Shown in pieces: positions 24,767 to 35,000 of a stretch of 52,560 nt of DNA; the stretch's first letter is position 1, and each line of letters begins with the position of its first letter. Origin of the DNA: an uncultured bacterium (GTDB taxonomy: Bacteria > Cyanobacteriota > Vampirovibrionia > Gastranaerophilales > Gastranaerophilaceae); NCBI GenBank assembly GCA_902765215.1, contig CACWZA010000014.1, forward strand, positions 1-52,560, read 5' to 3'. The notes beneath the pieces are model-generated. The model had not been told where the DNA came from, made no database searches, and was given only the letters and a program-made list of their open reading frames with translations. The position numbers and the translations under genes are program-made.

Positions 24767-25300
24767 ATGGTAGTATCATACACTAACAACTACGGATACA
24801 TAGATCCATACCATCAACAACAGCAAGTCAATAATATGGCTACTAATGCTGACGGCGGCGGAAACGGCGGCGGCGGTGCTTTCTTTAAAATGTTTGAAGA
24901 AAAAGAAGCCGAAGAAGCAAAAAGAGACACCTCAATAAGTTCAAATCCGCTTGATGATTTATACCCGCAAAACAATAATTACTATGCAAGCGAACATGTT
25001 CTGAAGGACTATATCGACAATTCACTTTTAATCAACACAGAACAGGTTGCCTGCTCTAATATTACCCAACATTTAGCTCTTAAAACCAGCGTTAAAGAAA
25101 CCCTTAATTTCCTTAATGTTCAGGCAGCTAAAAATATGGTTAATTCTAAGAAAAGAAATTATAAATATCAACCGGAACCACAAATAGAAAATGTTTTACC
25201 TGTAAAGAAAACTACAACTTCTCCTATTGCAAACAAAGGTGCTAATTTCTTTGAAGCAAAAGTGAACGACCCGAGTGTTAATTTCTTTATGAAAAAATAG
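24767..25300 (+). CDS. Hypothetical low-complexity protein, 177 residues
   Basis: The N-terminus is Gln/Asn/Gly-rich (YHQQQQVNNMATNADGGGNG) and followed by an acidic helix; the middle (VLKDYIDNSLLINTEQVA) is helical, the end Lys/Asn-rich with FFEAKVN and VNFFMKK. Most of it is probably disordered. No family recognised and no clear Shine-Dalgarno. Confidence 0.55.
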   Translation: MVVSYTNNYGYIDPYHQQQQVNNMATNADGGGNGGGGAFFKMFEEKEAEEAKRDTSISSNPLDDLYPQNNNYYASEHVLKDYIDNSLLINTEQVACSNITQHLALKTSVKETLNFLNVQAAKNMVNSKKRNYKYQPEPQIENVLPVKKTTTSPIANKGANFFEAKVNDPSVNFFMKK

Positions 25301-25350
25301 GTTATAAAATATATTTGTTCCGACCTATTTACCCCTATATCTTTGTGTGA

Positions 25351-25356
25351 TAAAAT
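25351..25356 (+). promoter_or_regulatory. -10 box of the PC4-like gene with upstream ATTTACCCC
   Basis: TAAAAT at 25351-25356 lies 32 nt before the ATG. ATTTACCCC (25327-25335) ends 15 nt upstream of it, close to where a -35 would be. Confidence 0.4.
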
Positions 25357-25387
25357 GAGTGTGTAGAAATAATAGGGGGAGATTATT

Positions 25388-25618
25388 ATGGCTGATGAAT
25401 CAAAATTAATCGGAACAATTGACAGAAACGAACGCGAAAGAGTTCAAATCGCAGTTAACGAATACAAAGGCAAAAGTTATTTAGATTTAAGAATTTTCTA
25501 CACAACAGATGGCGGTGACAGCTGGAAACCAACTCAAAAGGGAGTTACTATCGCTCCTGAACATTTAGACACTTTAATCGATGCTGTCGAAGAAGCGAAG
25601 AAAGAATTTATGGAATAA
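25388..25618 (+). CDS. PC4/p15-like single-stranded DNA-binding protein
   Basis: 76 residues matching the transcriptional coactivator p15 (PC4) fold: GTIDRNERERVQIAVNEYKG, then YLDLRIFYTTDGGDSWKPTQKGVTIAPEHL and a C-terminal helix. Bacterial relatives (YdbC-like) bind single-stranded DNA or RNA as dimers. A strong GGGGGAGA precedes the ATG. It lies 4 nt before the replication-restart helicase gene priA, a suggestive partner. Confidence 0.8.
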   Translation: MADESKLIGTIDRNERERVQIAVNEYKGKSYLDLRIFYTTDGGDSWKPTQKGVTIAPEHLDTLIDAVEEAKKEFME

Positions 25619-25622
25619 TAAA

Positions 25623-27839
25623 ATGAGTTATGAAAACAAGGGGAAATACGCTCTCGTACTTGTTAACATAAAAGGATTGGGAGTTAAAACTTTTGGTTAT
25701 TTAATTCCCGATGAAATTAAAGACAAAATCATGATTGGTCAGGCGGTACGCGTACCGTTTGGCCGTCAGGGTTTGATAAAAGCATTTGTTGTCGGGTTCT
25801 CCGACTATATGGAAGAAGGTATTAATCCTAAAAAAATAAAAGAAATTATTGACGAAACCCCGCTGTTTAATCTCAAATATTTTAAACTGTTAGAATGGGT
25901 TGCAAACTACTATTGTACGGACATAATCAATGTACTGAATCTTGCTATCCCGATGAAACTGTTAGATAAGAACTCTAAAACAGAGTTCTCGGTTGAATAC
26001 ATAAAATCTGACGGGGCAACAAAAAGACAACTTCAAATTCTCGAGCTCTTAAAAGAAACAGGCAAAATATCCCTAATAGAGTTTGAAAACAAGGCAAAAA
26101 CGACACGGGCAACAATGAAAAAACTTGCCGATATCGGCTGCGTAAAACTCTCTGAGGAAAACATCTACAGAAACCCGCTTTCTATATTTGAAAACAACAA
26201 AACTGAACCGTTATCAGAACTGTCTGGCGAACAAAAAGAAGCCTACGAAGGGATAAGAAAGAAAATAAAATCACCTAATCCTATCCTTTTACACGGGGTT
26301 ACGGCATCAGGTAAAACAGAAGTTTACTTCAAACTTATAAAAGATACTATTGATGAAGGGAAAAATGTACTGTTTTTAGCCCCTGAAATTGCGCTGGCAT
26401 CACAGTTAACCCAAAGAATAGCACGGAAATTCGGGATAAACGAAGTCGCAATCTGGCACAGCAGTATTTCTGACGGCGAGAAATACGATGTATGGCAGCG
26501 ACTTTACAACAACGAAATAAGAATTCTTGCAGGCGCACGCTCTGCCGTTTTTGCGCCACTCCAAAATATAGGATTAATAATCATTGACGAGGAACACGAA
26601 AGTGCCTACAAACAGGCTAACCCTGCACCGAGATACGATGCAAAGGTTGTTGCCCAAAAACTTGCACAATTCCACAGAGCACCGCTTATACTGGGTTCTG
26701 CAACCCCTGATGTGGGAACATATTACTACGCATCAAATAACAACAACCTGTTTGAACTCCCTCACAGGTTTAACAACTCGCCTATGGCAAAAATTTCAAT
26801 CATAAATATGCAGGACTACTCAAGAGCAGCATACCGCTCAGTTATATCAAAACCGCTTCAGACCGCAATTGAAGAAACGTTAGAAAACGGGCAGCAAATA
26901 ATAATTCTTATAAACAGACGAGGGTTCTCGACCTCAACTCAATGTAAAGCCTGCGGTGAAGTCGTTCAATGCCCTAACTGCGCAATTCCGCTAATCTGGC
27001 ATGCAGGCGACAAACGGCTCAAGTGCCACTACTGCAACCACACTCAGGAAATGCCTGATGTTTGTCCTTCCTGCGGAGCAGATGCGCTCAGAAACAGCGG
27101 ACTTGGTTCTCAAAAAGTTGAAGTACTGCTTAAAGAACTCTATCCTGACACAAGAATTGAAAGAATTGACAGCGATGTTCTGAACAAAAAAAATGCCCAT
27201 ATTGAAATCTTAAACAGATTCCAAAACAAAGAAATTGATATCCTTATAGGAACCCAAATGATTGCAAAAGGGCTTGATAACCCTAATGTAACTCTGGTCG
27301 GGGTAATAAGTGCTGATTCCACCTTCAATCTGCCTGATTTCAGAGCGGCAGAACGAGGATTTCAGCTTTTAACTCAGGTCGCAGGACGCGCGGGGCGCGG
27401 TGAGTACTCGGGCAGAGTGCTTTTCCAAACCTATAACCCTGACTTTTACGCACTCGACAGCGCAAGAGAACAGGACTACTCAAAATTCTTCAACACAGAA
27501 ATCAAGGCAAGACAAGAGTTTGTCTACCCGCCGTTTACCCAAATTATAAGGGTTATCCTGAGCTGCGATAACAACGACAGGGCAGAACAATCAGTAGAAG
27601 CAATAGCAGACAGACTTCAGGAACTTATTGACCAATACGGCTTTTCTGAACACGTTGAAATGCTCGGCCCGTCAAACTGCGTAATAGAAAGATTGAACGG
27701 GCTTTACAGATATCAGATTCTTATAAAAAACAAACTTCACGAAAAAGGGCATAAATTCATAGCAAAATTCTTCAAAACAATAAAACTGCCTCGTGATATC
27801 CGCATGGCAATTGATGTTGACCCGATAGATATTTTATAA
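25623..27839 (+). CDS. priA: Primosomal protein N' (replication restart helicase PriA)
   Basis: 738 residues from the ATG at 25623. After the DNA-binding domain come Walker A GVTASGKTEVYF, the DEEH box (LIIIDEEHESAYKQ), a zinc region with four CxxC pairs (CKACGEVVQCPNC, CHYC, CPSC), and helicase motifs V and VI (GTQMIAKGLDNPNVTLVGV, TQVAGRAGRGEYSG). PriA reloads the replisome at stalled forks. It sits in a short operon with the PC4-like protein. It ends 3 nt before the end of the convergent TPR gene, with no room for a terminator. Confidence 0.95.
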   Translation: MSYENKGKYALVLVNIKGLGVKTFGYLIPDEIKDKIMIGQAVRVPFGRQGLIKAFVVGFSDYMEEGINPKKIKEIIDETPLFNLKYFKLLEWVANYYCTDIINVLNLAIPMKLLDKNSKTEFSVEYIKSDGATKRQLQILELLKETGKISLIEFENKAKTTRATMKKLADIGCVKLSEENIYRNPLSIFENNKTEPLSELSGEQKEAYEGIRKKIKSPNPILLHGVTASGKTEVYFKLIKDTIDEGKNVLFLAPEIALASQLTQRIARKFGINEVAIWHSSISDGEKYDVWQRLYNNEIRILAGARSAVFAPLQNIGLIIIDEEHESAYKQANPAPRYDAKVVAQKLAQFHRAPLILGSATPDVGTYYYASNNNNLFELPHRFNNSPMAKISIINMQDYSRAAYRSVISKPLQTAIEETLENGQQIIILINRRGFSTSTQCKACGEVVQCPNCAIPLIWHAGDKRLKCHYCNHTQEMPDVCPSCGADALRNSGLGSQKVEVLLKELYPDTRIERIDSDVLNKKNAHIEILNRFQNKEIDILIGTQMIAKGLDNPNVTLVGVISADSTFNLPDFRAAERGFQLLTQVAGRAGRGEYSGRVLFQTYNPDFYALDSAREQDYSKFFNTEIKARQEFVYPPFTQIIRVILSCDNNDRAEQSVEAIADRLQELIDQYGFSEHVEMLGPSNCVIERLNGLYRYQILIKNKLHEKGHKFIAKFFKTIKLPRDIRMAIDVDPIDIL

Positions 27840-27842
27840 ACA

Positions 27843-29108
27843 CTAACCCTCAGGGTTTTCTTCCTGATAAGGTTCTTCCTCATACCCCTCTTCTTGCTGA
27901 GGCTCTTCCTGATAAGGTTCCTCGGAATATTCACCGCCATCCTCAGAATATTCACTTTCGCTATATTCCTCTTGCGGATACTCATCAGAGCCGTAATCGT
28001 CTTGTGCAAACTCTTCATCCTGAGGATAATCTTCTTCTGCCGGCTGCTCCTGTGAGTCGTATTCACCCGCACCGTCAACAGGTTCTTCGACTTCCGGTTG
28101 TTCATCAGAAAGAACTTCCCCGTCTTCTTCAGATACTTCTTCCTGCGCGGTTTCGTCAACGATTTCGCCTTTTGCTCTCAACTCGTCCATTTCAGCCTTA
28201 ATCTTAGAATACTCTTTCTTAATCTTTTCAAACGGAAAAGTCAGAGTATAATGGTTTGTCAGAGCAGAAGCGATATACTTTTCATAGTTTTGTTTATCAT
28301 CGTTCAACTTAAAGATTTGGGATAACATATACAACAAATCACCGTCCTGCGGGTTATTCTCTAATGCCTGAGTAATAGTATCCATCGCCTCAGTTAAGCG
28401 CATCTGGGTAACATATATCTGCACCATCAGAATATACGCTTTAGTATCTTTCGGGTTATAACTGACAGTCTGATGCAAATACTGTAAAGCCGCCTCTGTA
28501 TTACCCTGTTCATAAGCGACAGAGCCGATATTATAATATGCCCAACTGTAATCAGGCGCAATCTCCAAAACCTTTTGGTACTCGTTCACAGCCAAATCAG
28601 GCTGCCCTAATTGTTTCAGAACATTCCCCAAATAGAAATGAGCAAACAAATCTTCAGGGTTCAAATCAACAGTTTTCTGAAAATACTCTAACGCAATATC
28701 GTATTCCTCTTTATTAAAGAAACACAACCCCAAATTAAAGAAAGTGTTTGAATCGTCAGGCTCAACATCAATAACGTGTTTCAGCGCAACTATTGCCTTA
28801 CCCCAGTCCTTCATCTCAATATAGGTTAAACCCAAATTGTAATAGAAATCTGTTTCCGGAGAAATTACAATCGCCCGCAAATAAGCTCTTTCAGCCTTCT
28901 CAAAATCGCCCAGTTTTTCATAAGCAATCCCCAAATTGTATAAAAGCTCGGCATTGTCAGGAAAAGTCCTTACCAAATAAAGCAAATTCTGTTTTGCTTC
29001 TAGGTTAAAACCGTTATCCAGCAATACAATTGACAGGGTTCTGCGTGCCTGAAAATTATATGGGTCGTCTTTTAATATCGCCTGTAATTCTTCTATCTCT
29101 TCGCTCAT
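27843..29108 (-). CDS. TPR-repeat protein with long acidic tail
   Basis: 421 residues. About eight tetratricopeptide repeats cover 18-290, for example AELLYNLGIAYEKLGDFEKAERAYLRAI and SNTFFNLGLCFFNKEEYDIALEYFQKTV split over consecutive units. A helical linker (about 290-320) leads to a tail of some 105 residues made of Glu, Gln, Tyr, Pro and Asp with imperfect YQEEP/EEY repeats. TPRs bind partner proteins; the tail is likely disordered. No signal peptide, so cytoplasmic. Confidence 0.85.
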   Translation of the reverse strand: MSEEIEELQAILKDDPYNFQARRTLSIVLLDNGFNLEAKQNLLYLVRTFPDNAELLYNLGIAYEKLGDFEKAERAYLRAIVISPETDFYYNLGLTYIEMKDWGKAIVALKHVIDVEPDDSNTFFNLGLCFFNKEEYDIALEYFQKTVDLNPEDLFAHFYLGNVLKQLGQPDLAVNEYQKVLEIAPDYSWAYYNIGSVAYEQGNTEAALQYLHQTVSYNPKDTKAYILMVQIYVTQMRLTEAMDTITQALENNPQDGDLLYMLSQIFKLNDDKQNYEKYIASALTNHYTLTFPFEKIKKEYSKIKAEMDELRAKGEIVDETAQEEVSEEDGEVLSDEQPEVEEPVDGAGEYDSQEQPAEEDYPQDEEFAQDDYGSDEYPQEEYSESEYSEDGGEYSEEPYQEEPQQEEGYEEEPYQEENPEG

Positions 29109-29240
29109 AACTCTATAATAACATTATTTAAAGTATGAGTAAATAAGTAAACAATTATTTAGGGGAGGTGTAAATATATAAAATACCCCTCCCGTAGAGA
29201 AGTTATTATTTTTCATTTACCCCTTTACCCCAAACAATAA

Positions 29241-29269
29241 TTTACTTATTTTTATAAATATGCTAAAAT
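29241..29269 (+). promoter_or_regulatory. Promoter of the PilZ gene
   Basis: TTTACT (29241-29246), a 17-nt spacer, and TAAAAT (29264-29269) with the TGC extension. Two ATTTACCCC-type words (29215-29223, 29224-29231) lie just upstream. Confidence 0.6.
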
Positions 29270-29306
29270 AGTCGTATAAAATACGAAGTAGAGAAAGGCA
29301 ACGTTA

Positions 29307-29897
29307 ATGCGTGAATTAATAAAAAAAGATCAGATTGTTACAATTATTCCACACGATTTTAAAGACACAAACAAAGGTAAAGTTACTGATGTTAACCTGC
29401 AAGGGTTTACAATGGACTTAAAATACCTTCCGAGAGGAATTATAAAACAAAACGTTTGTGACTTCTATTCTATGACTGATAACGGCTATCTCTATTTTGA
29501 ATCGTATGTTAAAGATATCAACGGGAACTCTGTAACTATTGCAAACCCTAAAAAACACAGATTCCTTCAAAGACGTAAATACACACGTATCAAATTCCTT
29601 GAAGATCTTACACTTGAATACGAAGGCACAACTCACAAGGTACAAACTCTTGACTTGTCTGCCGGCGGTATGAAGTTAAAAACCAAAGAAAACATCAACA
29701 TCGAATATGCGTACAAGGTATGCATCAGACTCAATAACGAAATTGAAATTAACTGCAAATACCAGCTTATACGTGTAGAAAAGAACAACGACGGTGATTA
29801 CATTATCTCAGGACGTTTCACAAACCTGAGCAACGTTGACAAAATGTCACTCGTTCACTTCTGTATGAAAAAGAGTATGGAAACTGCTAACAAGTAA
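29307..29897 (+). CDS. PilZ-domain c-di-GMP receptor (YcgR-like)
   Basis: 196 residues: an N-terminal YcgR-type beta domain (about 1-88) and a C-terminal PilZ domain. The two c-di-GMP contacts are intact: the RxxxR switch in LQRRKYTRIKF and the DLSAGGMKL motif (D/NxSxxG). It should sense c-di-GMP and alter motility or surface behaviour. AAAGG precedes the ATG. Together with the GGDEF gene 1 kb away it forms a small c-di-GMP cluster. Confidence 0.85.
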   Translation: MRELIKKDQIVTIIPHDFKDTNKGKVTDVNLQGFTMDLKYLPRGIIKQNVCDFYSMTDNGYLYFESYVKDINGNSVTIANPKKHRFLQRRKYTRIKFLEDLTLEYEGTTHKVQTLDLSAGGMKLKTKENINIEYAYKVCIRLNNEIEINCKYQLIRVEKNNDGDYIISGRFTNLSNVDKMSLVHFCMKKSMETANK

Positions 29898-29899
29898 AT

Positions 29900-30934
29900 A
29901 TGAGCTTTATAAACTTATTTAGAAAAAAGAATAATAAACTATTGTTCACAACCCCGTCACACTCGCAAAAGTTCTGTATTTTAAACAAATTCAGACATTT
30001 CTATGGTTGTGATATATCAGAAACTGACACTCATAACCCACAAGCAGTGTTAGACGAGGCGCAAAAAAGAGCCGCAGAAATATACGGAACAAAACAAACC
30101 CTGTTTTTAACAAACGGCTCAACCTCAGGGATACTAGCAGGGACTCTCGCTGTTACCAATAAAGGCGATAATATACTTATATGGAGTGGCGCTCACAAGT
30201 GCCACAAAAATGCAGTGGAACTTGCTGGCGGAAACCCTGTATATTACGAATTACAAACCAACGAGTGGGGTATTCCCGATAAAGTAACGACAGATATTCT
30301 GAAGCCGCACCTTGAAAACAACAAAATAAAAGCGGTTATAATAACCTCTCCGAGTTACTACGGAATAGTTTCAGACCTGAAATCAATCAAAGAACTGTGT
30401 TCAAAATACGGGGCATACCTGATAGCAGACGAAGCACACGGAGCGCTTTATCCGTTCTCGGACAAATTACCCGATTCTGCCATAAAATATGCAGATATTA
30501 CGGTTCAGTCACTTCATAAAACAGCAGGCGGACTAAACCCAACAGCACTTATACATTCTAACCTTGATACTGATATTCAACAGGCATTGGATAAAATAAC
30601 AACAACATCGCCGTCTTATCCTATCCTTGCATCAATAGAGGCGACTATAAATTACCTCAACTCATCAAAAGGACGAAGAAAGATTGAACAGCTGATAGTA
30701 AATATTCAAAAAATAAAATCTAAATGTCCGAACATTGAATTTGGAGGGGATGACATTACAAAAATTCTCATAAAAAAACAAGGAATGACAGGGTATGAAC
30801 TCTCAGAACTTCTGTTTGAAAAGTATAACATAGAAGATGAAATCACAAACGAAGTATCAACAATGCTCCTCACAGGGATAGGAACAACAGAAAAGAAACT
30901 TCAAAAACTGAAAGATGCACTGAAAAGAATATAA
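29900..30934 (+). CDS. PLP-dependent Orn/Lys/Arg decarboxylase-like protein (short form)
   Basis: 344 residues. The family is shown by LFLTNGSTSGILAGTLA, WSGAHKCHKNAVELAGG, LIADEAHGALYPF and the Schiff-base lysine in TVQSLHKTAGGLNPTAL. It lacks most of the C-terminal domain of the usual 480-residue enzymes (SpeA/YaaO type) and keeps only a short end, so activity is uncertain. It starts 2 nt after the PilZ gene and is in its operon. Arginine or lysine decarboxylation is the family reaction. Confidence 0.75.
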   Translation: MSFINLFRKKNNKLLFTTPSHSQKFCILNKFRHFYGCDISETDTHNPQAVLDEAQKRAAEIYGTKQTLFLTNGSTSGILAGTLAVTNKGDNILIWSGAHKCHKNAVELAGGNPVYYELQTNEWGIPDKVTTDILKPHLENNKIKAVIITSPSYYGIVSDLKSIKELCSKYGAYLIADEAHGALYPFSDKLPDSAIKYADITVQSLHKTAGGLNPTALIHSNLDTDIQQALDKITTTSPSYPILASIEATINYLNSSKGRRKIEQLIVNIQKIKSKCPNIEFGGDDITKILIKKQGMTGYELSELLFEKYNIEDEITNEVSTMLLTGIGTTEKKLQKLKDALKRI

Positions 30935-30966
30935 AAAAACGGGACTGAAAGCTCAATCCCGTTTTT
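30935..30966. terminator. Bidirectional intrinsic terminator
   Basis: AAAAACGGGA (30935-30944) pairs perfectly with TCCCGTTTTT (30957-30966), with A and T runs at the ends, between the converging decarboxylase-like and GGDEF genes. Confidence 0.9.
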
Positions 30967-30983
30967 ATCATATATTTTACAAT

Positions 30984-31856
30984 CTAGTTGTAATCTAAGT
31001 TTATCTGAGAGAACTGAACAATCTTGTTTCTGCCTCTGTGTTTTGCATTATAAAGTGCGTGTTCAGCATATCTTATAAGCGTATTTGCATCTTCCTGAAC
31101 ATTTTCCATACAAGGGAAAGTAGCGATACCGCCTGAAATAGTAATCGGGTGTCTTTCTTCTTCGCCTGCAGGAATAAATTCCATCTTTTCAACAGATCTT
31201 CTGAAACGTTCAGCATATACAAATGCGTTGTCCTCAGATGTTTCAGGTAAAATCAACAAAAATTCTTCATCACCGTAACGGGTAACAATATCTTCCTTAC
31301 GGACAGATACATCTAACATGCCTGCAATATTTCTGAGGAGAATATCACCCCATTCATATCCGTACATATCGTTAACGGCTTTGAAATAATCAAGGTCAAA
31401 CAATATACAAGAAACCTTTGTCTTATATCTTCTTGAACGAGAGATTTCAGACTCAAGCGCTTCCTGTAAATATTTTCTGTTGTGAAGCCCTGTCAACTCA
31501 TCTGTTGTGCTAACCTCATCAACTTTATCTTTATAATAACTAATCTTTAACAATGCCTTAACTCTGACAACGAGTTCATCACTGTCAACCGGAGCAGAAA
31601 TAAAATCATAACCTTCCGCTCTGACAATAGTTTTGAACCTGTCACCAACAAAGAGTAACGGGCATGTAAACTTTGTAGTCATTAAAATATCCGATAAATT
31701 ATCAACATCTTCCACAACTATTAAAGAAGGATTAAGCATAGAATATTCTCTCATAATAGAGCCGTCTTCAACTCTGACAGATGCTTCATCAATCTCTGCT
31801 AACATAGCCGCAAGAGGAGTTGCTTTATTTTTTGAATAAATTACAATATTTGCCAT
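30984..31856 (-). CDS. Diguanylate-cyclase-like protein with degenerate signature (GDEEF)
   Basis: 290 residues. The N-terminal 105 look like a receiver fold but without the usual phosphorylation pattern; a GGDEF domain follows from about 118 (TDELTGLHNRKYL, ILFDLDYFKAVND). The active-site motif reads RYGDEEF (194-199 region) instead of RYGGEEF, that is, the second glycine is Asp196. The inhibitory-site RKED (RxxD) is kept. The change may abolish or weaken c-di-GMP synthesis and turn the protein into a GTP or c-di-GMP sensor. It neighbours the PilZ protein. Confidence 0.8.
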   Translation of the reverse strand: MANIVIYSKNKATPLAAMLAEIDEASVRVEDGSIMREYSMLNPSLIVVEDVDNLSDILMTTKFTCPLLFVGDRFKTIVRAEGYDFISAPVDSDELVVRVKALLKISYYKDKVDEVSTTDELTGLHNRKYLQEALESEISRSRRYKTKVSCILFDLDYFKAVNDMYGYEWGDILLRNIAGMLDVSVRKEDIVTRYGDEEFLLILPETSEDNAFVYAERFRRSVEKMEFIPAGEEERHPITISGGIATFPCMENVQEDANTLIRYAEHALYNAKHRGRNKIVQFSQINLDYN

Positions 31857-31882
31857 ATTAGATACCTCTTCTTAATATGTTG

Positions 31883-31911
31883 ATTATAACATAATTGGGG
31901 AATATAGACAA
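31883..31911 (-). promoter_or_regulatory. Promoter of the GGDEF gene
   Basis: On the minus strand TTGTCT (31911-31906), a 17-nt spacer, and TATAAT (31888-31883) preceded by TGT form a good extended promoter 27 nt before the start. Confidence 0.6.
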
Positions 31912-31931
31912 CATGGGGATTTTTTATACAC

Positions 31932-31971
31932 AAAATAAAAGACACTGACTTTCGTCAATGCCTTTTATTTT
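31932..31971. terminator. Terminator at the end of the giant secreted protein gene
   Basis: An 18-bp stem with two mismatches (31932-31949 against 31954-31971) has a TTTC loop and AAAA/TTTT ends on both strands. Confidence 0.75.
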
Positions 31972-32010
31972 TATACAAGTTGTTACTAACTTTTATTTAA
32001 TTTTCCCAAC

Positions 32011-35000
32011 TTATCTCATAGATTTGTATCTTTCAGTGATTGTTACGATACCTGTTTCAGGAGTTTTGAATACAGTCTTAGCAATTCTCTTAGCGATTGC
32101 TGATTGTTCGTCTTCATCATCAGCCGCAAATGCAATTGGTGTGAATTGTTGAGTTATTACTGTATCTACACCTGATTGGTTCAAGTTGTTCAAGTGTTTG
32201 ATAATTTCACTTGAAACTAAGTCATCACCTGTATCGAAACCGTTACCACCACCAGGGTTCTTGTCGATGATTAATCTACCAACATCGTTACCTTCTTTGT
32301 CAGGAATTACGTTTGGTCCAACGATTACGTCGCCGCCGCCAACTGTAATTACGATATCGTTGTTAGCATCTGAATTATCGATAGTTACATCACCGTTTGG
32401 AGCATCGATTATGATGTTACCGCTACCTTGACCGATTGTTGGGTCAGTGTCGTCACCGTCATCAGTACCGTGAGCGTGAACATCATCGATATCTACGTCA
32501 CCGTTATCTGAAGTGATTTCAACGTTAGCACCGTCACCACCATCTACAGTTACGTCACCTTTACCGTGGATAATCAAGTCACCTTGAGTATCGTTATCAG
32601 TATCTGCTGTTGCATTAGTAACTGTGATGTCACCGCCTGCTGTGATTTCAGTATCTTTTACTGAGTTTGTATCTTCAACGTTTACGTCGCCGCCTGCGTT
32701 GATTGTGATGTCACCACTGTCTTGTGGGTTGTCAGGAGTACCGTCGTTACCGTGAGCAGTGATGTCAGTAGCATTTACATCGTCACCTGCTGTGATATCA
32801 ACGTTAGCACCTTCGCCGTTATTTAAGTCTACATCACCACCAGCATTGATAATTAAGTCACCGATACCATCTGAATCTGCTGTGTTTGGATTTTCAGCAT
32901 CTGCGATTAAGTTGTCACCGATTACATCGTTACCTGCTGTGATAATAATGTCATCATTTGAGTTAATATCTTCAGCAACTACATCGTTATCAGCATTGAT
33001 AATTACATTGTTGCCTGTTGTAGTATCACCGGTTGGTGTTACTGTCTTGTTACCGTCTTGGTCTTCAGCAACTTCAGCATCAACAGTTACGTTTTTACCA
33101 TTGATAATCAAGTCACCGTCTTTGTCGTTATCAGCATCTGCGTGAGCATCGTTTACATTTGCATCACCGATGTATTTACCGTCAGCATCCTTACCAGGAG
33201 TGATTACGATATCGTGGTCTGCCTTAGCACCGTCGAGGTCAATATTACCTTCTTCAGATGTAAGGATGATGTTACCGTTACCGTTGCCTTGACCTTCTTC
33301 ACCAGCGCCAGGAGCGTGTGCTTCTAAATCATCAGCATCGATATCACCCTTAGTTTCGATTACTACGTTAGCACCGTCATCGTTGCTTGCAACTACATCG
33401 TCAGTTGCTTTAATTGTCAATGTACCTTGACCGTTTCTTTCAGAGTCAGCAGATGTATCAGTTACATTTGCTTTACCGTTATCAGTTACGATAGTTACGT
33501 CGTGAGTACCTGTTGTATCATCTACAGTTACATTACCGTTTGGTGTGTGGATTGAGATGTTACCGTGGTCATCACTGTTACCAACTACGTTACCGTTTTC
33601 ATCATATACTTGACCGTCTGCGATTAAGTTCTTAACATCGATGTCACCGTTACCAACTTCGATTGTGATGTCAGCACCTTTAACAACTCCGTTGTCACCT
33701 AATGTTATACCGTCTTTTGCTGTTAATCTAACTTCACCTACACCGTTACCTTCGTTGTCTGCAACAATGTCACCTGTTTGGTTAATGTTACCTTTAGATG
33801 CGTCACCTACAACATCTGTATCAGCGTGGATGTTACCTAATGTAATGTTACCTTTATCATCAGCATTACCGTTGTTGTGAGCGATGATTGTGATGTTACC
33901 TGCATCAGCATCTGCTTGATCGCCTCTTGCTGATTTAGCACCATCTACTGTAATATTACCGTTTGTTGATTCAAGAGTGATGTTAGCACCACCGATATCA
34001 GTAGCGTTGATATCATCTCTTGTCTTGATATATAAATCACCGATACCGTTTTCTTCAGAGTCAGCGATTACTGTTGTTAATTTAGCACTATCTAAGATGC
34101 CGTCAGTTGTACCGTTATCAACTACGATGTCTCTTGTTGCGTGAATGTTGTTCAAGTCAACGTTTTTAACAGGGATGTTGATAAGAACGTCACCAACGTT
34201 ATCGTGACCTTTACCATCAGCAGTGATGTTGCTCAATACTAATGTGTCTTGTGGAGTTGATTGGTTAAGGATTACGTCTGCACCCTTGATAGCGATTTGT
34301 GAGTCAGTTAATTTGAAGTTATCACCGTCTAATTTCTTAGCAGTTAAGATAACGTCACCTACACCGTTACCGCCTAAAGCAGTGTTTGGTTCGTAATCAG
34401 CAGTTAAGTTACCTGTTACATCAATGTTACCGTTTAATGCAGTACCGATGATGTCAGTTGCAGCGTTTACGTTACCTACTGAGATGTTACCACTGTCAGC
34501 GATAAGTTTAACGTTACCGGCTGTATCAGGTTGATCTGCTCTTACTGATTTAGCACCATTTACTGTAATGTTATCGTTAATTGATTCGAGAGTGATGTTA
34601 GCACCAGCGATATTGTTAGCGTTAATAACACCTCTTGTTTTGATATTGATTTCACCAACACCGTTTTCTTCAGAGTCAGCGAATACATTTGTCAATGTTG
34701 CTGTTTCAAGAATACCGTTTGCATCAGCCGGTCTGTTATCTACTGTAACGTCTCTTGTTGCAGAGATATCTTCAAGGATGATGTTCTTAACAGGAACATT
34801 AACATTTACGTCACCGTTGTTGTCATCTTTACCAAGTGCTACAAGGTTAGTTGCTGTGTAAGTATCAACCGGTGTTGATTGGTTAATAGTTACGTTAGCA
34901 CCCTTGATACGACCTGTTGAACCGATAATTGCATCGTTCAAACCGGAAACTGTCTTACCGGTTAAGATAACACTACCGTTACCGTTTTCTTCTGTATCTG

